Positions 42,806 through 51,579 of a stretch of 64,000 nucleotides of DNA are shown one piece after another (positions within the stretch are counted from its first letter, which is position 1; the number at the start of each line of letters is the position of its first letter). Origin of the DNA: Kuenenia sp039794105 (lineage in GTDB: Bacteria > Planctomycetota > Brocadiia > Brocadiales > Brocadiaceae); NCBI RefSeq assembly GCF_039794105.1, contig NZ_JBDIWA010000014.1, forward strand, positions 1 through 64,000, written 5' to 3'. The notes beneath the pieces were generated by a model. The model was given only the letters and a program-made list of their open reading frames with translations. It had not been told where the DNA came from and did no database searches. Position numbers and translations under genes: made by a program.

Positions 42806-44215
42806 TTACCACCCCAAATTTTTTTTCCGTATCCTTGCCATATATCCTCCATCTCCCTTGTTTATTTCCGGGAAATAGCAATCTTCCTTATCAAGGCAAA
42901 ATTGTGGTTCATTTTTAAGGAATTTTTGCACTACCTCCTGGTTTTCTTCCGGTTCGATACTACAGGTACTGTATACCAAAATACCGTCCTGTTTAAGCAT
43001 GGTGGAACCTGTTTTTAGCAGAGAATATTGAAGTGCTGCCAACTGTTTTATATTTTTTTCCGTGATCCTCCACCGGGCTTCTACCCGACGTGAAAGCACT
43101 CCGGTGTTGGAACATGGCACGTCTGCAAGCACACGGTCAAATTTGCAGCGAAAGGGGATTTTTCCTTCTGAAGCATCACCGCAGATGATGGTAATGTTTT
43201 TGGTGCCTAGTCTTTGGCAGTTTTCTTTTACACGATACAGCCTTTTCAGGGAAATGTCTAAGGCGTAAATGCTGCCTTTGTTTTGTATTATTTCGGCAAT
43301 GTGTGTAGTTTTTCCCCCAGGCGCTGCGCACATGTCCAGTAGAGTGATTACGCCGTCGGTGGGTGTTTCTGCAATGAGAAAGGTACCAACTTTCATGGAG
43401 GTTATATCTTGCACCGAAAATAATCCATCAGAAAATCCAGGTATGTCAGAAACAACACTCTTATTTACTATCAATGCATTGTTGTCTATTACACGCGCAA
43501 GAATGCCCTTTTGTTCCAGGAGGGAAGCAAATTCACTGATTGAAGTTTTGTTATGATTAATACGCAGAAATAATGTCGGGATGTAATTGTTAGCCTTGCA
43601 TATTTCTATTGTCTTGTCTTTCCCGTATCTGGTGAGCCAGCGCTTTATCAACCATTCCGGATGGCTATAATTTTTTGCGATATATGATGTAAGGTTTTTC
43701 CCCTGATCTGGAAAGATTGGCTCGCTGAACTCACACCAAACGTTTTCTTTCTTGTACAACAATTTTTGCGGATTGACATTTTCATTAATGACTGAATATT
43801 TATTCTTTATGGTTCTGTCCACTGCACGCAGTATCGCATTGGCAAACCGTGCAGCATCCGGGCGCCGTATCAGATTTTTAACGAGTTCTACGGAGGTATT
43901 TACCGCGGCTGAATGGGGGATTTTATCTAAAAAAACCATTTGATAGATTCCCAGACGCAATGCATATAGTAACCAGGGTTCTATTTTTTTTGGCGGAATC
44001 TTAGAAAAGAAAGAAAGAATGGTATCAAGGGATAATTGATGGCGGGTAATGCCGTTTACAAGTTCAAGGAGAAGGTGTTTGTCTAGCCTTGATACATTCG
44101 CTTGTTGACATCGCTCCTCAACAAGTTCTTGCAAGAAAACATCTTTTTCATCAACCTTTCGCAGAATACGAATACTTTCAAGGCGTACATCAATTTTATT
44201 TGAGGAATTTTTCAA
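42806..44215 (-). CDS. rsmB: 16S rRNA (cytosine967-C5)-methyltransferase
   Basis: Methylates C967 of 16S rRNA. The 469-residue protein has an N-terminal NusB-like RNA-binding domain (about 1-140) and a C-terminal Rossmann methyltransferase with DMCAAPGGKTTHIAE (AdoMet loop, ~290), DVPCSNTGVLSRR and VYSTCSIEPEEN, the last two with the paired catalytic cysteines of m5C enzymes. Its start overlaps the upstream DUF116 gene by 20 bases. The TTGG end at 42806 follows directly after a gap with no clear terminator. Confidence 0.93.
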   Translation of the reverse strand: MKNSSNKIDVRLESIRILRKVDEKDVFLQELVEERCQQANVSRLDKHLLLELVNGITRHQLSLDTILSFFSKIPPKKIEPWLLYALRLGIYQMVFLDKIPHSAAVNTSVELVKNLIRRPDAARFANAILRAVDRTIKNKYSVINENVNPQKLLYKKENVWCEFSEPIFPDQGKNLTSYIAKNYSHPEWLIKRWLTRYGKDKTIEICKANNYIPTLFLRINHNKTSISEFASLLEQKGILARVIDNNALIVNKSVVSDIPGFSDGLFSVQDITSMKVGTFLIAETPTDGVITLLDMCAAPGGKTTHIAEIIQNKGSIYALDISLKRLYRVKENCQRLGTKNITIICGDASEGKIPFRCKFDRVLADVPCSNTGVLSRRVEARWRITEKNIKQLAALQYSLLKTGSTMLKQDGILVYSTCSIEPEENQEVVQKFLKNEPQFCLDKEDCYFPEINKGDGGYMARIRKKNLGW

Positions 44216-44639
44216 CTGCTTCTTTTACTTCATCCATATATACGTCAGTATCTTTGCAGTATCCATGTGGCCTGAGATTTGGCACTGCAAAAATAGTTTT
44301 TGGGGCGGCGGCCATTAAACCGGTTCTTAATTCTTTTTCGCAGGCAATAGCAACAACTCCATGTATCTCTTCTGATTTTACTTTTTGAAGGGCAACACGT
44401 CCCCCGGTGGCAAGAGATATGTGGACGCCGTATTTTTCAGAAAATTCTATCAGATCTTTTATCTTGCATTTTCCGCAGCGCTTACATTCGTTCAAGTCGT
44501 TCTTTACATTTTGTTTGCACTCAGAGTGTTGAATACAATGCGGGAAGAGAATCAGTAAGTTCTTTGAAGAGCATTTTTTCTTCCTTAGTTTTACCATAAG
44601 ATTATTGATAGAAACAAACTTCTTATCAATAAATTCCAT
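44196..44639 (-). CDS. DUF116 domain protein
   Basis: A 147-residue protein with a Cys cluster, FPHCIQHSECKQNV, then CKRCGKCKI, likely binding a metal or iron-sulfur centre, followed by a Rossmann-like half (GVVAIACEKELRTGLMAA). DUF116 proteins are of unknown function and are often found beside fmt, def and rsmB, as here. It overlaps rsmB by 20 bases and starts 32 bases after fmt. A role in translation-related or metal-sulfur chemistry is only suggested by this conserved linkage. Confidence 0.85.
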   Translation of the reverse strand: MEFIDKKFVSINNLMVKLRKKKCSSKNLLILFPHCIQHSECKQNVKNDLNECKRCGKCKIKDLIEFSEKYGVHISLATGGRVALQKVKSEEIHGVVAIACEKELRTGLMAAAPKTIFAVPNLRPHGYCKDTDVYMDEVKEAVEKFLK

Positions 44640-44670
44640 AATTATCGGCCTCTTATAAAAATGTTAGTGT

Positions 44671-45633
44671 TTATGCAGTAAAAATGTCCTGAGATGCAAC
44701 TTTGTAACCACGAATAAAATCCTGCGCATCCATTGCGCGTTTCCCTTCAGGTTGCAATTGCGTGATACAAATAAAGCCATCCAATGTTGCAACATGAATT
44801 CCACAGGTTGCCGTTTCTACAACTGTTCCCGGTATAATAGATTCATGCATGCGACATCCCTCATGAATACGTGTCTTTAACAAAATAATCCTCTTTCTCG
44901 TTTCTAGCAGGTTGTTCTTATTGTAAAATGCATATGCCCCGGGAACAGGTGTAACGCCGCGTATTCGATTATGAATTTCCTGGGTTTTTTCCGACCAGGA
45001 GATCAATCCGTCTTCTTTTTTCAGTTTTGGAGCAAAAGTCACCTTTTCTTCCTCTTGTTTCTTATAACGCGCTGTTTCTGTTGCAATACTATCCAATGTT
45101 TCCAATAACAACTCAGCGCCCATAAATGATAATCTTTTTTCAAGTTCCCCTGCGTTTTCATCCGGAAATATTGAAGCGCTTTTTTGCGCAATAATATCAC
45201 CTGCATCCATTTTGAGGGTCATCACCATAGAGGTTACGCCACTCATAGTTTCACCTTTTATAATAGCCCAGTTTATGGGGGCGGCTCCACGGTATTTTGG
45301 TAACAAAGATGAGTGTATATTTATACATTTGAATCGTGGAATGTCGATTATCCGGCTGGATAAAAGTTGCCCGAATGCAACAACAACGATAAAGTCAGGG
45401 GCATATCTTTTCAATTGTTTTATTACAGGTTCGTCATTTACGTTGGCTGGTTGTAATATTTCCCATCCCAATTCCAGCGCTTTGATTTTTACCGGCGAAG
45501 GGCAGGGTCTTTTGCTTCTTCCTTTTGGCCGGTCTGGTTGTGTTACCACGGCAACAACATTATACCTTGATTTTGCCAAAAAACTCAGGCTGGGAACTGC
45601 AAATTCCGGGGTTCCCATAAAAATAACGTTCAT
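44671..45633 (-). CDS. fmt: Methionyl-tRNA formyltransferase
   Basis: Transfers a formyl group from 10-formyl-THF to Met-tRNAi. The 320-residue length is standard. Markers: VIFMGTPEFAVPSLSFL, INIHSSLLPKYRGAAPINWA (formyl-THF-binding/catalytic region around residues 103-122), the DAGDIIAQKS segment and the C-terminal anticodon-binding half. The gene lies between def and the DUF116 gene on the same strand; def removes the formyl group later, so the two act on the same pathway. Confidence 0.97.
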   Translation of the reverse strand: MNVIFMGTPEFAVPSLSFLAKSRYNVVAVVTQPDRPKGRSKRPCPSPVKIKALELGWEILQPANVNDEPVIKQLKRYAPDFIVVVAFGQLLSSRIIDIPRFKCINIHSSLLPKYRGAAPINWAIIKGETMSGVTSMVMTLKMDAGDIIAQKSASIFPDENAGELEKRLSFMGAELLLETLDSIATETARYKKQEEEKVTFAPKLKKEDGLISWSEKTQEIHNRIRGVTPVPGAYAFYNKNNLLETRKRIILLKTRIHEGCRMHESIIPGTVVETATCGIHVATLDGFICITQLQPEGKRAMDAQDFIRGYKVASQDIFTA

Positions 45634-45688
45634 AATTTAACCAACTGTTCCTTTTCTCTCTCTTTTTCAGATTTTGCAAAAGAGTGTA

Positions 45689-46201
45689 TTAAACCGGAAC
45701 CCGGTCTTTTTTATATGACCGCTCTAATTCTTTTAATTGTTGAGATGCAGCAAGTCTGCTGGCAGGGCTCATTCTGTCTATGAAAAGACATCCATTCAGA
45801 TGGTCAAGCTCGTGTTGCCATGCACGGGCAAGTAAATCTTCCAGAACAACCTCAATTTTCTGCCCATTAAGATTATACGCGCATGCCTTAATTTTGCGGG
45901 TTCTTATAACCTTTCCCATAATGCCTGGAAAACTTAAACATCCTTCTTCTTTACTTGTTTCACCAGCTTCTTCCATAATTGATGGGTTGATAAATACCTT
46001 ATCGTCTACATTATTTCCAACAACATCAATAACGAACAAGCGTACAGACCAGCCTACCTGTGGCGCCGCCAATCCAATACCATGCGCACGGTGCATCAAT
46101 TCAACCATTTTTTCCGCCTTTTTATACACATCTGCATTGATTTCTGTCAGGGGTTTTGCCTTTTGGCGCAATACAGGGGCAGGATAAGTAACAATATTCA
46201 C
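45689..46201 (-). CDS. def: Peptide deformylase
   Basis: Removes the N-formyl group from nascent proteins; a Fe2+ metalloenzyme. All three motifs are present in the 170-residue product: GIGLAAPQVGW (about 43-53), EEGCLSFPG (about 87-95, metal-binding Cys) and WQHELDHLNG (about 127-136, HExxH). First gene of the def-fmt-DUF116-rsmB run, and a promoter is visible at 46416-46444. Confidence 0.97.
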   Translation of the reverse strand: MNIVTYPAPVLRQKAKPLTEINADVYKKAEKMVELMHRAHGIGLAAPQVGWSVRLFVIDVVGNNVDDKVFINPSIMEEAGETSKEEGCLSFPGIMGKVIRTRKIKACAYNLNGQKIEVVLEDLLARAWQHELDHLNGCLFIDRMSPASRLAASQQLKELERSYKKDRVPV

Positions 46202-46257
46202 TTGATTATTTTTTCTGAAAAATACAAAGGTTTAAAAAAAGGCCAGGAGTTAACAAG

Positions 46258-46314
46258 CCCTTTTAAAAAAACTAAAATTTACGGTAATATTTTAGTTTTT
46301 TTAAAATCCGTCCA
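46258..46314. repeat. Inverted pair of family E repeats
   Basis: AAAAAAACTAAAATTTACGG faces GTAATATTTTAGTTTTTTT, forming a long A/T hairpin. It lies in the def 5' leader. Confidence 0.75.
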
Positions 46315-46415
46315 TGCGTTAAACCGCACCGCGTAGAGAATAGCCTAAAGCCCTGGCTAAAGTGTGAAAATGTGTTATTTAAGAGCGAATTAAATTCGAC
46401 CAATCGACTTTACAG

Positions 46416-46444
46416 AATATAATAAAAACAAACAATAATTGCAA
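46416..46444 (-). promoter_or_regulatory. Promoter of def operon
   Basis: Minus strand: TTGCAA (46444-46439), 17-base spacer, TATATT (46421-46416). About 210 bases before def. Confidence 0.5.
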
Positions 46445-46500
46445 GCGGCAAAAAAGCTTGATATCGGCATTCCCTGGTAAATTTTCACCTATTTCTTTGC

Positions 46501-46530
46501 TTGACATGTTATATAATCGTTGGCTATAAT
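46501..46530 (+). promoter_or_regulatory. Strong promoter of hemerythrin gene
   Basis: Perfect TTGACA (46501-46506) and perfect TATAAT (46525-46530), 18-base spacer. The start would be near 46537, about 50 bases before the TTG start codon. Confidence 0.8.
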
Positions 46531-46588
46531 AGTTTCTTAAATATTGTGATTGACGGCACTATAACAGCATTGAATTAAGGAGGGGTTT

Positions 46589-47386
46589 TTGGAAAATATT
46601 TTAAATAAAGAAATAAAGGGGATTATCGACAATTACCCGGAAGTAGGCAAAATTCTTGAAGAGTATGGCATAGGTTGTGCGCCATGCTCTGTTGGAAGTT
46701 GCTTTATGAAGGATATCGTTGGAATTCATAATCTTGATCCTCTGCAAGAAGCAACACTGATGTATAGGATAGAAAAAGCTATTTATCCGGACAGGGATAT
46801 TCCTGAGCCAAAGGTGGATTTGACAAAGACGGCTATTCCAAAGAAAATTACTTATTCTCCTTCGGTGAAAAAACTTGTCGATGAACATGTTCTCATTAAA
46901 CGGCTTTTGGCTCTCATACCTTCCATTGTTGAATATGTTGAAAGTAGCATGGAAGTAGACGAAGATCTTGTGCTAAGTTGCGTTGATTTTATACGTAATT
47001 ATGCTGACAAATATCATCATATGAAGGAAGAAGATATTTTATTTAAATACGTTGATGAAAATGCTGAAATTATACAAATTATGTATAAAGATCACGATAC
47101 GGGAAGAAACCATATCCGGCAAGTAGTAGAGGGGGTTAAAAGAGGTGACAAAGCTGCGATAAAAGAACACCTTTTTGGATACATGGATTTGCTTACACAG
47201 CATATCAAAAAAGAAGATGAAATCCTTTATCCTTGGATTGATCGTCAATTATCTGACGCACAGGTAGGTGAAATGTTTCAAAGGTGTAATGATGCGGATG
47301 CTTCTGTTGGGGATGAATTGCCAAGAAAGTACGAGAATTTTATTATTGAATTGGAAGAGAAATTTTTAAGGGAGGTTGTAAAATGA
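46589..47386 (+). CDS. Hemerythrin HHE-domain protein with N-terminal DUF1858-like domain
   Basis: 265 residues. The N-terminal ~70 residues (NYPEVGKILEEYGIGCAPC, a Cys pair and further Cys) resemble DUF1858/ScdA-N. Residues ~95-235 form a hemerythrin bundle with di-iron ligand patterns DEHVLIK, KYHHMKEEDILF, DHDTGRNHI and HIKKEDEILYPWID. Such proteins sense or handle O2 or NO, or repair iron centres. Start is TTG with AAGGAGGGG eight bases upstream. The next gene overlaps its stop (ATGA), so the pair is coupled. No signal peptide: cytoplasmic. Oxygen or NO handling is a sensible role in an anaerobe but is inferred. Confidence 0.85.
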   Translation: MENILNKEIKGIIDNYPEVGKILEEYGIGCAPCSVGSCFMKDIVGIHNLDPLQEATLMYRIEKAIYPDRDIPEPKVDLTKTAIPKKITYSPSVKKLVDEHVLIKRLLALIPSIVEYVESSMEVDEDLVLSCVDFIRNYADKYHHMKEEDILFKYVDENAEIIQIMYKDHDTGRNHIRQVVEGVKRGDKAAIKEHLFGYMDLLTQHIKKEDEILYPWIDRQLSDAQVGEMFQRCNDADASVGDELPRKYENFIIELEEKFLREVVK

Positions 47387-47844
47387 GTGGTTGTCCAGGA
47401 TCAAGAACGATAGATTTTAGTGAAAAGGAAGAACAGAGCGAGGGTGAATCAGGCAAGCGCCAGTCTCAGTTAAGGCAGTGGCCGATACAGTTTCACCTTG
47501 TCTCGCCCCAGGCGCCTTATTTTCAGGAAAAAGACATTTTGTTGGTCGCTGACTGTGTTCCTTTTGCATTAGCTGATTTTCATAAGGATTATCTGAAAGG
47601 CAAAAGCATTGCTATTGCTTGCCCTAAATTGGATTCGGATCAAGAGGTCTATATAGAAAAAGTAAAGTCTTTAATTGATGACTCAAAGATTAATACTTTG
47701 ACCGTAATGATCATGCAGGTACCATGTTGTTTTGGGTTAGTTCAGGTAGCAAAAGAGGGGGCAGAAAAAGCGACCCGTAAAATACCGGTTAAACAGGTTG
47801 TCGTAGGTATTGAAGGTGGAGTTTTATCTGAGGAATGGATTTAA
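47383..47844 (+). CDS. Cys-rich iron-sulfur-type protein, function unknown
   Basis: A 153-residue protein coupled to the hemerythrin gene. Cysteines occur as SGCPGSR, ADCVPFA, ACPKLD and VPCCFG. The text SQLRQWPIQFHLVSPQAPYF matches a family often seen as the C-terminal part of iron-sulfur ferredoxin-like proteins, here without the ferredoxin domain. It has a Rossmann-like pattern (LLVADCVPF, SIAIACPKLD, LTVMIMQVPCCF). Probably an electron carrier or metal-binding partner of the hemerythrin protein; function unverified. Confidence 0.7.
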   Translation: MSGCPGSRTIDFSEKEEQSEGESGKRQSQLRQWPIQFHLVSPQAPYFQEKDILLVADCVPFALADFHKDYLKGKSIAIACPKLDSDQEVYIEKVKSLIDDSKINTLTVMIMQVPCCFGLVQVAKEGAEKATRKIPVKQVVVGIEGGVLSEEWI

Positions 47845-47873
47845 TATTTCAAAAATCCCTATTTTTACTAAAG

Positions 47874-47911
47874 AAAAAAATCCCTGAGTTGAATTTCTCA
47901 GGGATTTTTTT
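47874..47911. terminator. Bidirectional terminator between convergent genes
   Basis: An 8-bp stem TCCCTGAG/CTCAGGGA (47881-47888 with 47897-47904), flanked by A-run on the left and T-run on the right, so it works on both strands. It separates the plus-strand hemerythrin pair from the minus-strand gene at 47912. Confidence 0.9.
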
Positions 47912-48448
47912 TTATATTTGAAAAATCAGACGTTGCGCGTTGGTACTTTCACCTCGTTTTAAATCAACTATTAATTCTTTTCCCGTTCCCAAAAATTCAT
48001 ATACCAGCTTTCCTCCACCAGAATCTGAGTGACTATTAAACAAAGTTTTGCCAGAAACGGTTTTGCCGTCAAGACTTGCCGCCAATATTTTTAACGGAAG
48101 GCAACACGCTGCTTGAAAAATCAAATGGCCCTTCAATTCAATAAGATGGGTATAGTGTGGTATTTTCCTGTCGGTTGGTCGATTGTTATTTGCGTTAATG
48201 GGTATTGTATTTTGCAGGATATTGTTGTGTTGAGGATGAGTTTTGATCATATGCTTTTCTGAAGCTTGAATTGCATTTTTCAGGTATTGGTCATTGAGCA
48301 AATTTGCACAATGGAGAACCGACATTGCATCTACCCTGTCCAGTGCATAATCATGGAGCGTCTTATCGGTATTTTTTCTCTCTCGAGTGCTTGCAACCTT
48401 TTGAGCGAATAAATCAATTAATGGAAGTTCTTTGTAACTTAAATTCAT
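47912..48448 (-). CDS. Hypothetical protein
   Basis: A 178-residue protein with no signal peptide and no family I recognise. The first ~90 residues are helical (DLFAQKVASTRERKNTDKTL, SVLHCANLLNDQYLKNAI). The rest contains a beta-rich part (HLIFQAACCLPLKILAASLD, GKLVYEFLGTGKELIVDLK). The PTDRK/KIPHYTHLI stretch is polar. It ends at the shared terminator with the gene on the other strand. Function unknown; coding is likely from codon use and start context AAAATATCC. Confidence 0.65.
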   Translation of the reverse strand: MNLSYKELPLIDLFAQKVASTRERKNTDKTLHDYALDRVDAMSVLHCANLLNDQYLKNAIQASEKHMIKTHPQHNNILQNTIPINANNNRPTDRKIPHYTHLIELKGHLIFQAACCLPLKILAASLDGKTVSGKTLFNSHSDSGGGKLVYEFLGTGKELIVDLKRGESTNAQRLIFQI

Positions 48449-48835
48449 AGGATATTTTTAAAATGTCTCGAAGGACACGAAGAAACCATACAAAAATAAT
48501 GGTTTTTACAGAGTTGACGACAGCGGTTTTATGACTTTGCAGATTAATCCCAATTTTTGTCCTTTTTATGAGAAATGGTTGTCATGATTAATTGTTATTG
48601 TCAGGCTAAAAATATGCAGATTTTGTAATACTTTAGTTTTTTGGAAAATCCATCTATTTGTGTTTCACCGCATGGGGTATAATTGAAGGTCATGGCTAAA
48701 ACCGGTGTATTTTATCACTGATATCCCCACACTATAGTGCGGAGTTAATGGAGGTAAAATTTGTACCAGCCACCAAATTTTTAAATACATAGTAAATCAT
48801 CGGGGTTATTTATTAAACAGAAATACTGTTTTACG
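48449..48835. other. Intergenic region
   Basis: 387 bases. The one feature seen is an inverted family E repeat (48625-48653). The rest shows no gene, promoter or structure I can name. Confidence 0.5.
48625..48653. repeat. 29-bp dispersed repeat, family E (inverted)
   Basis: The reverse complement is nearly identical to 8935-8963 (core CAAAAAACTAAAGTATTAC). Confidence 0.8.
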
Positions 48836-51355
48836 CTAATTTTTGTATGTTTTGACTATTTCCCTTTTTCTGATTTCCAGCATTAAGCGATTAATATCGT
48901 CATTTTGCGGCTCCTGAAACGTTTCTCCTACTTGATAGTGAGATATCGTACTAATACAGTCAATGAACATGTCTTCCGTTAATTTGTCCATATCCAGCAG
49001 TTTTACATCAATACCACTGAGCAAAAAAGTTATTTGATCAAAAAGCACGCTGGTTGAGACTCCGGAGTGGACAAATGATTGTTGGTATAGAGAATCTTTA
49101 ATTGCATGAATAAATCCTGCTATTTGACTAATTTGGTTTTGTATAAGAATAATTGCACCTTCCAAACTCTTCCTTGTCACTATGGAATTTTTTAAATAAT
49201 CAACGTATTTTACGGTTTCTTTAGATATTCTATTGTTTTCATTCATCGCGCTTGAAACAATGCGGTTTTCAATATCGCTTACCTCTGCAATCAATTGGTC
49301 AAATTTTTGTTCGATTTCTTCAAAATTTGATTTGTTGTTCCAATAGCCGTTTGCTTTCAATTTTTTATTAAATATTATTATTTCTTCAAGAAAACAGCCC
49401 AGTTCTTTGCTGCTATAAGAAAAAAAATCACCCTCTTTTTTAAAGGTTTCAATTTGCAAGAACTTCCTCTCTATCTCAAGCATCTTTTCAATTTCCGTTT
49501 TTATGTCAATTATATTTTTTAAAACGGTATTCTGACTAAATTTTTGAGTGAAGGTATGTATTTTATCAACACTTTCAAGATGTGGTTTGTTTTTGTTTAT
49601 TACAAAATCCTCCAAAGCGCTAATTTTATCTATAATTTTTGTATAATTGTCTTCTTTTAAAGGTTTACTATAAAGGAATTTTTGTAAATCGGCCAATGTT
49701 TTACGGACAAATTCCTTTTCGTTTTCATCGTCAAATGTAACTAAGCGGCCCAATTCATTAAATAGAGTAGTGAACTTATTCAATTTCGATTTAAGAAAAA
49801 CATTTTTATATAACTCCTTAGTATTCTTGCCCAATTCATCTTTTTTAACTATCTCATTTAGCTGATCTAAAATATCGGACAAATAGGTGAGCAATGGTAT
49901 GCATGTCCTGGCTTCCATATAAGCATCCCTTCCAGAAGCAGTTTTTAATTGGGATAGTTCTTTCAGCTTTTTTGTCAGTTTTTCTATGAGCTTATGGGCG
50001 TCGTCCTCTTGTTCATTCGCAAAATCTTCATTTTTAGAAGGTAAGGATTTTGTAGAATTAGTGGTCGAACGACCAAAAACAGATGTTACAAATTTTTCTA
50101 TGCCTGAAATAAATCCATTTCCCTGTCTTTTTAGGAAAGACACTTTTTGCCTCGTGTTTTCGGTGCCATGATATTTGTTTTGCATGGACATAAAATCAAT
50201 GTATGCCAATAATTTACTAAAATAATTCAATAACTCCAAATAGGTATGCTTTATTGAGGGGTGCCGGGATAAAATATGTAGCTTTTTTAATTCATTGTAG
50301 TTTGCATTCAAATCATTTTTTTCATTTTTAAAGTCTGATTTCTGCCTGAAAAGCTTCTTGTGTAATTTTGCCAAAAACTTTTCAATACAGTTGGCGTAAG
50401 TTAAAAAAAGATTATATTCCTCCATGATTTTGAAATGTTCGTTAAGTTTATTTAATGCTGAGTAAATATAACCTCCATATGCAGGAAGTGATTTCCAATC
50501 TTCTTTTTCAATAATATGTTCAATCCTCATTAAATCGATGAACAAATCTTTGTTGAACAATAATGGATTATCTTCACTTGCAATATATTGAAAAATATCC
50601 GCAAAAAAACCAAGACTGTCAATTTTTTCCTCGACAGATTTGAGATGTTCTTCCTGTGCGCTAAAAATTCTAAGTTTCAAATAGTGTTCTTCCAAGTCCA
50701 ACATAAGGATAAGGTTTAAAAAATTTAAATTTAAGTAAATTTCTTTTAAACCGGTACTCGTAAAAACTTTATTTTTTGTTTCAATTTTGTTAAAACGAAG
50801 CTCCCGACCGAGTTTTTCTGTTGTTAAGGGCAAACTATTAAGAATAAGATAATCGTTCAGCCTTCCGGTGTATTTTTCAGTAGATTCAACAAAAGATGCA
50901 TAATTACAGCAAAGTGAATCAGGAATAAAACTTCCTAATTGATTTTGTTCATTCTCATCGATTATCAACATATTACTGATATCTTTTGACGTTTTTTTCT
51001 TACAATGCAAGACAACATGGCGTTTCATGAGAAAGCGAATGAGTTTTTCCACTTCAGTTTGTGTTGCCGTCGCATCTACTTCTACCGAATTTTTATCCCT
51101 TAATGTTAAAATATGATTAACTACTCCTTTGCAAAATAAGCGTTTGGCAATTATTTTCAGTGTTTTTTCAAAAGAACATCCAATGACCTCTCCTTGAAAG
51201 TTAATAGTAAACCCTTTTAACGGCTCTCTTTGTACAATATTTCTAACTTTTTCCTTCGTTTCTATAATTTGCGCACGTATTTTTTCCGAAGTATGATAAT
51301 TTTTTTTTAATAAGGTGTAAAAATAGTTTTCAGTAGTAATTGAGTTTGTTTCCAT
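48836..51355 (-). CDS. Large orphan coiled-coil protein
   Basis: An 839-residue protein without signal peptide or membrane segment and with no domain I recognise. It is rich in Lys, Glu, Leu, Ile and Asn and predicted mostly helical, with several coiled-coil tracts (e.g. HLKSVEEKIDSLGFFADIF, KLIEKLTKKLKELSQLK). The N-terminal ~130 residues (TINFQGEVIGCSFEKTLKI, VEKLIRFLMKRHVVLHCKK) look like a small alpha/beta domain with a possible DNA- or ligand-binding helix. A low-complexity Ser/Thr/Asn linker lies near 450. It stands alone between AT-rich gaps. A structural or scaffold role is possible. Confidence 0.7.
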   Translation of the reverse strand: METNSITTENYFYTLLKKNYHTSEKIRAQIIETKEKVRNIVQREPLKGFTINFQGEVIGCSFEKTLKIIAKRLFCKGVVNHILTLRDKNSVEVDATATQTEVEKLIRFLMKRHVVLHCKKKTSKDISNMLIIDENEQNQLGSFIPDSLCCNYASFVESTEKYTGRLNDYLILNSLPLTTEKLGRELRFNKIETKNKVFTSTGLKEIYLNLNFLNLILMLDLEEHYLKLRIFSAQEEHLKSVEEKIDSLGFFADIFQYIASEDNPLLFNKDLFIDLMRIEHIIEKEDWKSLPAYGGYIYSALNKLNEHFKIMEEYNLFLTYANCIEKFLAKLHKKLFRQKSDFKNEKNDLNANYNELKKLHILSRHPSIKHTYLELLNYFSKLLAYIDFMSMQNKYHGTENTRQKVSFLKRQGNGFISGIEKFVTSVFGRSTTNSTKSLPSKNEDFANEQEDDAHKLIEKLTKKLKELSQLKTASGRDAYMEARTCIPLLTYLSDILDQLNEIVKKDELGKNTKELYKNVFLKSKLNKFTTLFNELGRLVTFDDENEKEFVRKTLADLQKFLYSKPLKEDNYTKIIDKISALEDFVINKNKPHLESVDKIHTFTQKFSQNTVLKNIIDIKTEIEKMLEIERKFLQIETFKKEGDFFSYSSKELGCFLEEIIIFNKKLKANGYWNNKSNFEEIEQKFDQLIAEVSDIENRIVSSAMNENNRISKETVKYVDYLKNSIVTRKSLEGAIILIQNQISQIAGFIHAIKDSLYQQSFVHSGVSTSVLFDQITFLLSGIDVKLLDMDKLTEDMFIDCISTISHYQVGETFQEPQNDDINRLMLEIRKREIVKTYKN

Positions 51356-51485
51356 GAGAAGAAGCTTGATAAATCTTTAGAAAGTGGTAAAAAAATTGGG
51401 ATGGCACAATGTTTATTGTTGCGATGAGACATCAATTAATATATCAAAACACCAGTAATATAAGAAAGCATATTATCGTATTTGA

Positions 51486-51533
51486 AATAAAAAGGGCATA
51501 TGAACGTACTGTGTTGTTCATATACCCTTTGAT
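51486..51533 (-). terminator. Terminator after the cytochrome genes
   Basis: On the minus strand a 14-bp stem with one mismatch (AAGGGTATATGAAC ... GTTCATATGCCCTT) is followed by TTTTTATTT. It lies 47 bases past the cytochrome stop codon at 51580. Confidence 0.75.
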
Positions 51534-51579
51534 TTTTGCGTCTCTAAAGTTTGTTTACTATCAACCCAACCGCGAGAAT

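Larger units (their letters stand above)
46202..46588. other. Divergent intergenic region def / hemerythrin
   Basis: 387 bases, containing a palindromic family E pair (46258-46314) and a promoter for each direction. No gene. Confidence 0.6.

Noticed and set aside
42669..42881. Frame overlapping the rsmB end
   Set aside because: Different frame of the rsmB C-terminus and the hicA remnant; no protein pattern.
47383..47844. Truncated pseudogene of a ferredoxin-type protein
   Set aside because: Start, coupling and cysteines are intact, and a shorter family form is known to me from memory, so it was kept as a gene.
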